11,031 nucleotides of DNA from Nitrososphaera_A sp036522495 (lineage in GTDB: Archaea; Thermoproteota; Nitrososphaeria; Nitrososphaerales; Nitrososphaeraceae). Location of the stretch: positions 1 to 11,031 of the forward strand of contig DATDFS010000183.1 in NCBI GenBank assembly GCA_036522495.1, in the 5' to 3' direction. The number at the start of each line of letters is the position of its first letter. The first letter of the stretch is position 1. A program made the translations under genes and the position numbers. Shown one piece after another: positions 5,440 through 11,031 of the stretch. Below the pieces are notes generated by a model. The model made no database searches. It was not told the origin of the DNA and worked only from the letters and a program-made list of their open reading frames with translations.

Positions 5440-6996
5440 ATGTCAAATCCGAATTATGGTGTGTGGAGACCAATGGCAGAGAGTGTAGAATTCAACGCAT
5501 TAGAGTCAAATGCCAATGCAGTTATGGCTATGGCAGATACTGTAAGAACAACTTTGGGTCCCAAAGGATTGGACAAGCTACTAATAGATCAGGCTATGCA
5601 CAGACACGTTTCAAATGACGGTGTAACGATTTTGCTTTCCCTGCGGGCGATACACCCTGTTGCAAGAATGATCGTCGAGATAGCAGAGAGACAGGAGCAG
5701 CTAGTAGGTGACGGAACAACAACCGCCGTAGTGATGGCAGCGGAAATGATAAAGGAGGGCAAGAGGCTAGTAAAAGAGCTGGGAGTTCATCCAACAAAAG
5801 TTGTCGAAGGAATAGAGAGTGGCGTCAAACACGCTTGTGAGATACTAACTAAAGAAGCAAAAAAAATCTCCTTGAATGATATAGCATTAAAACAAATAGT
5901 CACGACATCTTTGTCATCTAAGATGGATGGAAAGAAGCTTTCTCCACTCGTTATTTTGGCGCTAAGATCTGTAGGAAAGAATGCACAGTATAACGAATCG
6001 TTTGACTTTGATAAGTCGATAATGGTTATTCGAAGGACCAACATGGACGATCGGGTGGTTAACGGTATTGTTCTTGAAAGAAAAAGAATGGATCCAGAAA
6101 TGCCTCTGGAGATAAAGGAGGCAAAGGTGATGATCGTCAAACTAGACCTGAAGCCTGTTAAGGAATCCTGGTTGAAGGAGAACAGTAAGTATGAAGAGAT
6201 ACTTCATATGGAAAACGACAGGGTGGCAAAGTCAAAAGAAATAGTGGATGCCATGTTAGCAACCGGTGCGAACACCATTCTCATCGCATCTCCCGAAGTA
6301 GATGAGGTTGTGGAAAATCTTCTGGTATCAAGGAAAGTATTTGCGGTTCGCATATCCACGGAAGAGATAGAGTATTTATCGCGTTATACTGGCGCCAAGC
6401 CCATTAGAATGATACAAGATCTGAAAAAACCTGACATTTTGGGTCAGGCAGATCATATTTACGAGGAGGAAAACAATGGCGTGATTTACCTGGAAAACGG
6501 ATCGGGTAGAAATATAGTTACAATGATAGTATCGGGTACAACTAAAGAAACATCGCTTGAACGATGGAGAGCCGCGATAGACGGTGTAAACGCAGCCGAG
6601 GCTGCATTGAATAATGGCGTAGTAGCCGGCGGGGGGGCTGCTGAGCTGCACATCATAGAAAAAATACAAAATCTCAGATTAAAGGGGTTGGAACAGGTGG
6701 GTCTCGAGGTTGTTACCTCGGCTCTTGAAAGTATAATGCGCCAGATTCTTACAAACGCAGGCTTTAATGGACTTGAGAAGGTTATGGCGGCAAAAGCATC
6801 TTCCGATAATTTTGGCGTCGATATTGATAGCGGTGAAATCGTAGACATGTGGAAAAAAGGTGTCCTCGATCCCCTACTGGTCAAGACGATGGCTCTGGAA
6901 GCTGCGGGAGAAATAGCAAAATCTGTTCTTCGAATAGATAGAAACCTGGCGGCTGAGGATCTGAGTCCGCAGGCTATCTCAGAAACAAAGAGGTGA
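5440..6996 (+). CDS. Divergent group II/III-type chaperonin (thermosome/HSP60 family) in the urease locus
   Basis: ATP-driven folding machine subunit, 518 residues, full length with equatorial, intermediate and apical domains in order. Visible motifs: LGPKG (39-43), NDGVTIL (59-65), the ATP-binding GDGTTTAVV (90-98), catalytic-aspartate equivalent D381, VVAGGGAAE (394-402) and the C-terminal block DPLLVKTMALEAAGEIA (477-493). The apical part keeps the long helical stretch (about 235-275) that forms the built-in lid of group II chaperonins, so no GroES partner is expected. It lacks a glycine/methionine-rich tail. The N-terminal wording ALESNANAV and GLDKLLIDQ recalls group III archaeal-like chaperonins of bacteria more than the ordinary thermosome; this is from memory. 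It has its own TATA box, is followed after 12 bases by the next gene, and sits directly ahead of the urease maturation genes, suggesting a client in urease assembly. Start ATG 5440 is preceded by AGGT. Confidence 0.9.
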   Translation: MSNPNYGVWRPMAESVEFNALESNANAVMAMADTVRTTLGPKGLDKLLIDQAMHRHVSNDGVTILLSLRAIHPVARMIVEIAERQEQLVGDGTTTAVVMAAEMIKEGKRLVKELGVHPTKVVEGIESGVKHACEILTKEAKKISLNDIALKQIVTTSLSSKMDGKKLSPLVILALRSVGKNAQYNESFDFDKSIMVIRRTNMDDRVVNGIVLERKRMDPEMPLEIKEAKVMIVKLDLKPVKESWLKENSKYEEILHMENDRVAKSKEIVDAMLATGANTILIASPEVDEVVENLLVSRKVFAVRISTEEIEYLSRYTGAKPIRMIQDLKKPDILGQADHIYEEENNGVIYLENGSGRNIVTMIVSGTTKETSLERWRAAIDGVNAAEAALNNGVVAGGGAAELHIIEKIQNLRLKGLEQVGLEVVTSALESIMRQILTNAGFNGLEKVMAAKASSDNFGVDIDSGEIVDMWKKGVLDPLLVKTMALEAAGEIAKSVLRIDRNLAAEDLSPQAISETKR

Positions 6997-7008
6997 TTAT
7001 CCACTACT

Positions 7009-7395
7009 ATGATATTGTTAATACGACACTGCGTTGAAGAATCCAATGTCGACCAAAACCTGATCATAATCGATCCTACGAAAATAAGGCATGTCGTCAT
7101 TGTAGCCGGCAGAATCGAATCATTGTCGGGCTTGATTGATCGTTCATCACATCTTAATCTGGACTATCCTGACCATAAGGTTACGACATGCGTGGTCGCT
7201 GAAAAATTTGAGAAAGGCTCCAGGGTAAGAATTGCAGACAGCGGGCTTGTTTTTGCAAAGGTAGACGGTTCGGCCTATGACCGTTATGGCAATGTCGACT
7301 ATACTGAAAGATTATCCGGCATGATCCAAGCTGTAAAAAAGGAGCGTGAACTAGCAGCAGGTAGGGCTAATGAGAATGAAAAAAATGAGAAATAA
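7009..7395 (+). CDS. Uncharacterised 128-residue protein between chaperonin and ureE
   Basis: I do not recognise this protein. It begins 12 bases after the chaperonin stop, and AGAGGTGA at 6989-6996, overlapping that stop, serves as ribosome binding site for ATG 7009. The first 100 residues look like a compact alpha/beta fold with hydrophobic strands (MILLIRH, NLIIID, HVVIVAGR, VTTCVVAEKF, RVRIADSG, VFAKVDG). Several histidines and two cysteines occur (H7, C8, H28, H48, H56, C61), but without a clear metal motif. The tail (about 104-128) is a charged helix, ending in a lysine/glutamate/asparagine-rich segment. No signal peptide or membrane segment is seen. Only 12 bases separate it from ureE, so it is almost certainly co-transcribed with the maturation genes. 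A role as co-factor of the chaperonin or as an extra urease accessory protein is possible but unproven. Confidence 0.8.
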   Translation: MILLIRHCVEESNVDQNLIIIDPTKIRHVVIVAGRIESLSGLIDRSSHLNLDYPDHKVTTCVVAEKFEKGSRVRIADSGLVFAKVDGSAYDRYGNVDYTERLSGMIQAVKKERELAAGRANENEKNEK

Positions 7396-7407
7396 AGGTA
7401 ATGGGAA

Positions 7408-7923
7408 TTGATTACAATAGATAAAGTGGTTGGAAATATCAAAAAAGATCAAAAGCTTAGGGAGAAATATGACGATTTGTGTTCGAGAAAACTTTGTGAA
7501 ACAGTGAAAATCACCAGGTTAGAGTCAAGTCGAGTAAGGATGAGAAAGGTTTCCGATAAAGGGACGGATATTGCTCTGATACTTCCTCAGGGTGCACAGC
7601 TTAGGGATGGTGATATAATAATGCTGGATCCAGAGAAACTAATTATTATAGAGATAGAACCGGAAAACGTGGCAATGGTTGAGATCGAAAAGAACATCGA
7701 AGAGGATCATATTACTGAGGTTCTTGTCACGGTCGGCCATACAATAGGGAATCTCCATCGGCCTATAAAACTGGAAGGAAACAAGATCTACTTTCCAATT
7801 CAGGCAGATGCTGAACTGGAGATGTTCAGCAAGCTGTTTGCGCATATCCGTGACCATTTAAAAATCGAGAAGACCAAGATGGTCTTCGAACCGGAAGAAG
7901 GCACAGAGTTACATGAGCATTGA
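7408..7923 (+). CDS. ureE: Urease accessory protein UreE (nickel metallochaperone)
   Basis: Nickel-binding dimer that hands nickel to UreG and the apo-urease complex. The family signature GHTIGNLHRP (110-119) is present; H111 matches the interface histidine that binds nickel in Klebsiella UreE. The N-terminal half (about 30-90) is beta-rich as expected for the peptide-binding domain (RMRKVSDKG, ALILPQGAQLRDGD, KLIIIEIE). The C-terminus carries only a short ELHEH tail rather than a long histidine-rich one. It starts at a TTG: an in-frame stop lies just upstream (7399-7401) and the next in-frame ATG is 45 codons in, too late. AAAGGT at 7394-7399 is well placed as ribosome binding site. The 3' end overlaps ureF by 11 bases, which suggests translational coupling. 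Confidence 0.9.
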   Translation: MITIDKVVGNIKKDQKLREKYDDLCSRKLCETVKITRLESSRVRMRKVSDKGTDIALILPQGAQLRDGDIIMLDPEKLIIIEIEPENVAMVEIEKNIEEDHITEVLVTVGHTIGNLHRPIKLEGNKIYFPIQADAELEMFSKLFAHIRDHLKIEKTKMVFEPEEGTELHEH

Positions 7924-8620
7924 TAAAATAAGCGTAGATGAGTTAAGCATTATGCAGCTTTCGGACTCCTTTTTTCCTACCGGCATGTATACAATGTCAA
8001 ACGGTTTGGAAGCCTTATTTTACAGTGACAAAAAAGTTAATGGTGCCAAGGGCTTACGCGATCTTATCAGAGTATATGTCGAACACCAGATAGGACCGGC
8101 TGATTGTGCCGCTCTTGGCAACTCTTATGGATATGCAGAGGACTTGGATTTTGAAAAACTGCTGGAAGCGGATGAGATGTTGTTTTCGATGAAACTCGTT
8201 CGCGAAATAAGGGAAGCAGCAGCAAGATCCGGAAATCAGCTTCTCCGATGCGTAGGCTCTTTCATAACCCATCATGAAATATTGAATAAATATCAGGAAG
8301 CGACAAAGGCCAGGCTGGCTTCTGGTGTATATCCTGTAGCGCTCGGGGTTGTCAGCAGTACTTTAAGAATCCCAAAGAGGAAGGCTGGACTTATTATGCT
8401 CTATGCCTTCACAGTAAGCCTAGTAGGTGCTGCATTGAGATTAGGCATGGTACAGCACCTTGAGGGTCAAAGAATTATTCATGAATTGAAGCCCAGCATG
8501 TTGAACGCTGTCAACAATAATATCGATAGGCCGCTGACAAGTATGTGGCAGTTTGTCCCGGACATAGACATTATCCAAATGGCGCACGAAAGGATGGGCT
8601 CAAAAATGTTTATTACTTGA
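7913..8620 (+). CDS. ureF: Urease accessory protein UreF
   Basis: All-helical scaffold protein that bridges UreD and UreG on apo-urease and controls the GTPase step. Length of 235 residues is normal. Typical blocks: MQLSDSFFPTGMYTMSNGLE (14-33), REAAARSGNQLLR (100-112), GVYPVALGVV (138-147), GAALRLGMVQHLEGQRII (172-189), and a C-terminal stretch DIIQMAHERMGSKMFIT (219-235), which in studied UreF proteins forms the tail that contacts UreD. The ATG at 7913 lies inside the last codons of ureE in another frame; translation probably passes directly from ureE. ureG follows after 19 bases. Confidence 0.92.
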   Translation: MSIDKISVDELSIMQLSDSFFPTGMYTMSNGLEALFYSDKKVNGAKGLRDLIRVYVEHQIGPADCAALGNSYGYAEDLDFEKLLEADEMLFSMKLVREIREAAARSGNQLLRCVGSFITHHEILNKYQEATKARLASGVYPVALGVVSSTLRIPKRKAGLIMLYAFTVSLVGAALRLGMVQHLEGQRIIHELKPSMLNAVNNNIDRPLTSMWQFVPDIDIIQMAHERMGSKMFIT

Positions 8621-8639
8621 TTTGGGACGTACCTTTTCC

Positions 8640-9296
8640 ATGAGTTCCAGACGAATCCCCAGGATAGGAATAGGCGGGCCGGTTGGTTCGGGCAAGACGA
8701 TGCTAATAGAACAGGTCGTCCCAATCCTGTCATCCAAGGGTTACAGAGCAGGTATAATTTCAAACGATGTCGTATCCAGGGAAGACGCGGATAGAATGAG
8801 GAAAAACCTGGCATCGGAAAGAGGCTTGATGCCGGAAGACCTGGTAGTCGGACTAGCAACAGGAGGATGCCCTCATACGGCCGTACGCGAAGATCCATCG
8901 ATGAATATATCCGCGGTCGAAGAGATGGAATCAAAGTACATTGATCTTGACTTGATTATAATCGAGAGCGGAGGCGATAATATTACCACTACGTTCAGCC
9001 CTGCACTGGCGGATTACTTCATCTACATCATAGACGTCTCCGGCGGCGACAAGTATCCCAGAAAGAGAGGTTTGGGTATAGAAAACTGTGATCTTTTGGT
9101 GATAAACAAGATCGATCTTGCTCCGCACGTAGGAGCGGATCTGAGCATTATGGAGAGGGATGCCAAAGAAGTAAGGGGAAACAAACCTTATGTCCTTGTG
9201 AACTGCAGAACGGGCCAAGGAATCAAGGAAGTAACAGAGCATCTTGTAAGAGACGTTCTTTTTGAGTCCGCTCCAAAGGCTGTCGCGAGAAAATAG
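8640..9296 (+). CDS. ureG: Urease accessory GTPase UreG
   Basis: SIMIBI-class GTPase whose GTP-driven dimer carries nickel to the urease active site. Counted from ATG 8640 (218 residues): P-loop GGPVGSGKT (12-20), the nickel-binding Cys-Pro-His at 77-79 in TGGCPHTAVRED, ESGGDN (109-114), DVSGGDKYPRKRG (132-144) and guanine-specificity NKID (156-159). There is no histidine-rich N-terminus. The segment before the CPH motif reads GLATGGCPH, where most bacterial UreG proteins have GVETGGCPH, so a usually conserved glutamate is replaced by alanine. An in-frame TTG at 8622 would add six residues; ATG is preferred because it starts at the length usual for the family. It is separated from ureD by 47 bases containing a short tandem repeat. 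Confidence 0.95.
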   Translation: MSSRRIPRIGIGGPVGSGKTMLIEQVVPILSSKGYRAGIISNDVVSREDADRMRKNLASERGLMPEDLVVGLATGGCPHTAVREDPSMNISAVEEMESKYIDLDLIIIESGGDNITTTFSPALADYFIYIIDVSGGDKYPRKRGLGIENCDLLVINKIDLAPHVGADLSIMERDAKEVRGNKPYVLVNCRTGQGIKEVTEHLVRDVLFESAPKAVARK

Positions 9297-9307
9297 TAAT
9301 AAACATA

Positions 9308-9331
9308 GACAGATAGATGGACAGATAGATA
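9308..9331. repeat. Short tandem repeat between ureG and ureD
   Basis: Two adjacent 12-bp units, GACAGATAGATG and GACAGATAGATA, differ at one base. A further partial unit (ATAGAT) follows. The tract sits just before the ureD start and may alter with slippage; no function is evident. Confidence 0.75.
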
Positions 9332-9343
9332 ATAGATTCCGGA

Positions 9344-10279
9344 ATGTTCGACAGTAATGTGGAATTTTATATTCCAAACGACCTGCCTCCTGAGATATTA
9401 GCTTACGGAGCTGCGCTGAAACAGCTTGAAGTGGGAAGGGCTGGAAAGATTGGAGCCCTTGTGCTGCGAATGGAGCAGAATGAAGATGGAGGGAAGACTG
9501 TTGTTAAGGAGCAATATTCGAAGGTTCCACTTTTCACTCAGAGGGCATTATATTTGGAAGAATCAATGCCTTCAATGGCTTATATGTACATAGTATCTCC
9601 CTCCGGCGGAATACTACAGGGAGACAGGTATAGGATGGACATCACTCTAAAAAATAAGGCACACGCCCACTTGACAACGCAAGGTGCAACGAGGATTTAT
9701 AGAATGGAGACAAATTATGCGACGCAGCTAGTAAACGTCGCCGTTGACGACGGCTGCTACTTGGAATTTGTTCCTGATCAGATAATTCCTTACCGGGATT
9801 CACGTTTTTACCAGCGAGTTGATCTGAAGGTTCACGAGAATGCAACGATGATCTATTCCGAAATGATTGTTCCGGGGAGGGTTGCCAGCGGGGAATCATT
9901 TGAATATGATATATGCTACATGAAGTCCCAGGGGAGGAATCAAAACCACAAGTTAAGATTCGTAGATACCGCCATATTGGAGCCCAAGAAAGGCGATCTG
10001 AAGATTCCAGGCATACTCGGAAAATTTGATGTCATAGGAAACATGTACATACTCACAAAGACAAAGTACGTGTCTGAACTGAATGATGAGATAAATTCCA
10101 GCCTGAAGAAACTTACCCATATTTCCGGGGGAGCGACGATCCTGCCCCGAGATTCCGGCGTCATGATAAGGATACTTGGCCGCGTTGCGAGCGACATCAG
10201 AAATGCTATGTATAAGATTATCGAAATAGTAAGGAAGGCCGTACTTAACGTATCCTTCAGCGGAATAAGAAAGGGTTAA
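9344..10279 (+). CDS. ureD: Urease accessory protein UreD (UreH)
   Basis: Beta-rich accessory protein that binds apo-urease first and, with UreF and UreG, forms the activation complex; nickel is thought to pass through it. At 311 residues it is of usual to slightly long size. Signature blocks are clear: SPSGGILQGDR (85-95), AHLTTQGATRIYRM (108-121), YLEFVPDQIIPYRDSRF (139-155) and SGVMIRILG near the C-terminus. The N-terminal 25 residues before LEVGRAGKIGAL are an extension with little family similarity. ATG 9344 has no strong Shine-Dalgarno element, unlike the closely packed genes before it. It is the last gene of the maturation unit; a T-rich terminator follows. Confidence 0.93.
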   Translation: MFDSNVEFYIPNDLPPEILAYGAALKQLEVGRAGKIGALVLRMEQNEDGGKTVVKEQYSKVPLFTQRALYLEESMPSMAYMYIVSPSGGILQGDRYRMDITLKNKAHAHLTTQGATRIYRMETNYATQLVNVAVDDGCYLEFVPDQIIPYRDSRFYQRVDLKVHENATMIYSEMIVPGRVASGESFEYDICYMKSQGRNQNHKLRFVDTAILEPKKGDLKIPGILGKFDVIGNMYILTKTKYVSELNDEINSSLKKLTHISGGATILPRDSGVMIRILGRVASDIRNAMYKIIEIVRKAVLNVSFSGIRKG

Positions 10280-10341
10280 GTTAAATTTGAAACTTAATAT
10301 TTCATTTTAACCGACGTGATTTCATTTTATTATTTTATCTT
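10274..10341 (+). terminator. Terminator region after ureD
   Basis: Starting at the ureD stop, TTAAGTT (10276-10282) can pair with AACTTAA (10291-10297), or GGTTAA (10274-10279) with TTAACC (10307-10312). A T-rich stretch follows (about 10318-10341). This suits an archaeal terminator, and because the next gene is convergent it may serve both strands. Confidence 0.5.
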
Positions 10342-10487
10342 CTGCCTGTGATCCAAAACTCAGTAACCCTTACCTTGTGCCCTTTCTGGTCGCGATGCAT
10401 GTTCGCGACCCATACTACATCGAAAACCTCACTGCAATCCTCACACCAGGCGGTGAAGCCCTTTCTGTGCCTGTCGAACGCGTTCAT
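10335..10487 (-). CDS. Small single C2H2 zinc-finger protein
   Basis: A 50-residue reading frame runs from ATG at 10487 to TAA at 10337-10335. It contains C15-x2-C18-x12-H31-x5-H37 (CEDC, later MHRDQKGH), which is the classical C2H2 zinc-finger spacing, with hydrophobic residues between as in the finger fold. The flanks are basic (RHRKGF at the start, TGRR at the end), so nucleic-acid binding is plausible. A TATATATA stretch at 10514-10521 lies about 30 bases ahead of this ATG on the reverse strand, matching a short-leader transcript. An in-frame ATG at 10511 would add eight residues but lies at the TATA box. Such one-finger proteins are known in archaea; most are uncharacterised. It converges on ureD and is probably unrelated to urea use. 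Confidence 0.65.
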   Translation of the reverse strand: MNAFDRHRKGFTAWCEDCSEVFDVVWVANMHRDQKGHKVRVTEFWITGRR

Positions 10488-10512
10488 TATTGATATATCA
10501 TGATTTATCATA

Positions 10513-10522
10513 CATATATATG
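10513..10522 (-). promoter_or_regulatory. TATA box of the zinc-finger gene
   Basis: On the reverse strand this reads CATATATATG, centred 30 bases from the ATG at 10487, the right place for a TATA box with a leader of only a few bases. Confidence 0.5.
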
Positions 10523-10566
10523 GGTTGAAGGGATAATCTTTCAGAACATACTAGCCAGCAGAACCA

Positions 10567-10767
10567 TCAGTCATTATTGCTAACAGCAATAGTTGCAGAG
10601 ATGATTTTCTCGTCTGGATACGCTTGTTTGATAAAATCTAAAAACTGTGTATAGCAGTTATGACCTTCGAAGGTTTTGGAGGCTAGAACACCTTCCCAGA
10701 GGCTTGATCTTACTGTAATTGCTTTAGGCCCTAACTCCAATTGAAGTTTGACCGATTCCATATTCAT
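10567..10767 (-). CDS. Possible small orphan gene, 66 residues
   Basis: The family is not recognised. The reading frame has an ordered look: a strand-like start (VKLQLELGPKAITVRS), a helix (YTQFLDFIKQAYPD) and a final strand (KIISATIAVS), without low complexity. A second ATG two codons in (10761) is an alternative start. A TATA-like ATAAATTC on the reverse strand (10787-10794) lies about 24 bases ahead of the ATG, which fits leaderless expression. No neighbour gives a hint of role. It could also be a chance frame or the remnant of a longer gene. Confidence 0.4.
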   Translation of the reverse strand: MNMESVKLQLELGPKAITVRSSLWEGVLASKTFEGHNCYTQFLDFIKQAYPDEKIISATIAVSNND

Positions 10768-10786
10768 TCATATAACTTGCACGCTG

Positions 10787-10794
10787 GAATTTAT
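10787..10794 (-). promoter_or_regulatory. TATA-like element before the 66-residue frame
   Basis: ATAAATTC on the reverse strand, centred about 24 bases before the ATG at 10767. It is an AT-rich patch in a moderately AT-rich region, so the support is weak. Confidence 0.3.
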
Positions 10795-10883
10795 GGATAT
10801 AGTGATGCCAATAAGAGAAATGTCACACCCTAGCATCTTCATCCATTGCAGATGCACAAAGAAACGAACGCAGCAAAGATTCG

Positions 10884-11031
10884 ATGAAGGATGTAGACGT
10901 GTTCTACCGATCTGTTGTACTAGGAGACTTTAATAATAACGAGTATACTGAGAGCTATGTTAAGCGTACATTTTTCTTGTTGCAGTTGAGAAATAATTCT
11001 ATGTGGAAGGTCATTCGATTTTTCATAATGT
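10884..11031 (+). CDS. Possible 5' part of a gene running off the right edge
   Basis: From ATG 10884 the forward frame stays open for 49 codons to the window end (starting MKDVDVFYRSVVLGDF). No family is recognised, no Shine-Dalgarno element or good TATA box precedes it, and the composition is not distinctive. The rest of 10768-11031 shows no other convincing gene, RNA or repeat, and this frame may be chance. Confidence 0.2.
   Translation, partial: MKDVDVFYRSVVLGDFNNNEYTESYVKRTFFLLQLRNNSMWKVIRFFIM

Noticed and set aside
5430..5618. Alternative forward frame starting ten bases before the chaperonin
   Set aside because: Short frame with no conserved motifs overlapping the chaperonin N-terminus, whose LGPKG and NDG motifs fix the true frame.
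6486..7100. Reverse frame of 204 codons opposite the chaperonin 3' end
   Set aside because: Low-complexity serine/alanine-rich shadow of the conserved chaperonin C-terminal half; no ribosome binding site or family pattern.
8622..8640. TTG start for UreG
   Set aside because: It would add six residues (MGRTFS) not usual in the family; an ATG follows at 8640 at the expected position before the P-loop.
10748..10933. Forward frame of 61 codons near the right edge
   Set aside because: No ribosome binding site, no ordered pattern, overlaps the better-supported reverse frame and its promoter.
1..11031. CRISPR array, tRNA or rRNA gene, insertion sequence or prophage
   Set aside because: No regularly spaced repeats, cloverleaf, rRNA blocks, transposase frames or terminal inverted repeats were seen; the direct repeats present are short and local.

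Overview
The window carries a complete urease locus of an ammonia-oxidising archaeon, most likely a member of the Nitrososphaeria (Thaumarchaeota). This assignment is inferred from the mix of features: bacterial-type UreA/B/C and UreE/F/G/D, a UT-family urea channel, archaeal promoter elements (TATA boxes near -26, several fitting leaderless or short-leader starts), a group II/III-type chaperonin and an Lrp/AsnC-like regulator. The genus cannot be fixed from the window. Flanks and intergenic DNA are visibly AT-rich; the urease genes are more balanced.

Layout. Positions 1-525 (minus strand): C-terminally truncated Lrp/AsnC-like transcription regulator, cut by the window edge. 526-780: divergent promoter region with a perfect 15-bp direct repeat, an AT-rich hairpin and a TATA box for the next gene. 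781-1914: UT-family urea channel. 2024-2614: unrecognised 196-residue protein. 2615-2766: control region with a long palindrome, an Lrp-like 15-bp palindrome, a strong TATA box and a Shine-Dalgarno element. 2767-5333: ureA, ureB, ureC (structural subunits). 5334-5439: T-run and a new TATA box. 5440-9296: a divergent chaperonin, an unrecognised 128-residue protein, ureE, ureF and ureG, tightly packed. 9344-10279: ureD, followed by a T-rich terminator. 10335-11031: minus-strand small C2H2 zinc-finger protein, a possible 66-residue orphan gene, and a weakly supported partial ORF at the right edge.

How it works together. Urea enters through the UT channel and is hydrolysed by the nickel urease UreABC to ammonia and CO2. 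Ammonia is the energy substrate of these organisms and CO2 can feed autotrophic carbon fixation. UreE (nickel delivery), UreG (GTPase), UreF and UreD build the carbamylated-lysine di-nickel centre. All metal ligands of UreC are present, so the enzyme looks functional. The unusual element is a full-length chaperonin plus an unknown small protein placed directly ahead of the maturation genes, in what appears to be one transcription unit with them. This suggests a chaperonin tied to urease folding or assembly. No nickel importer or ammonium transporter lies in the window.
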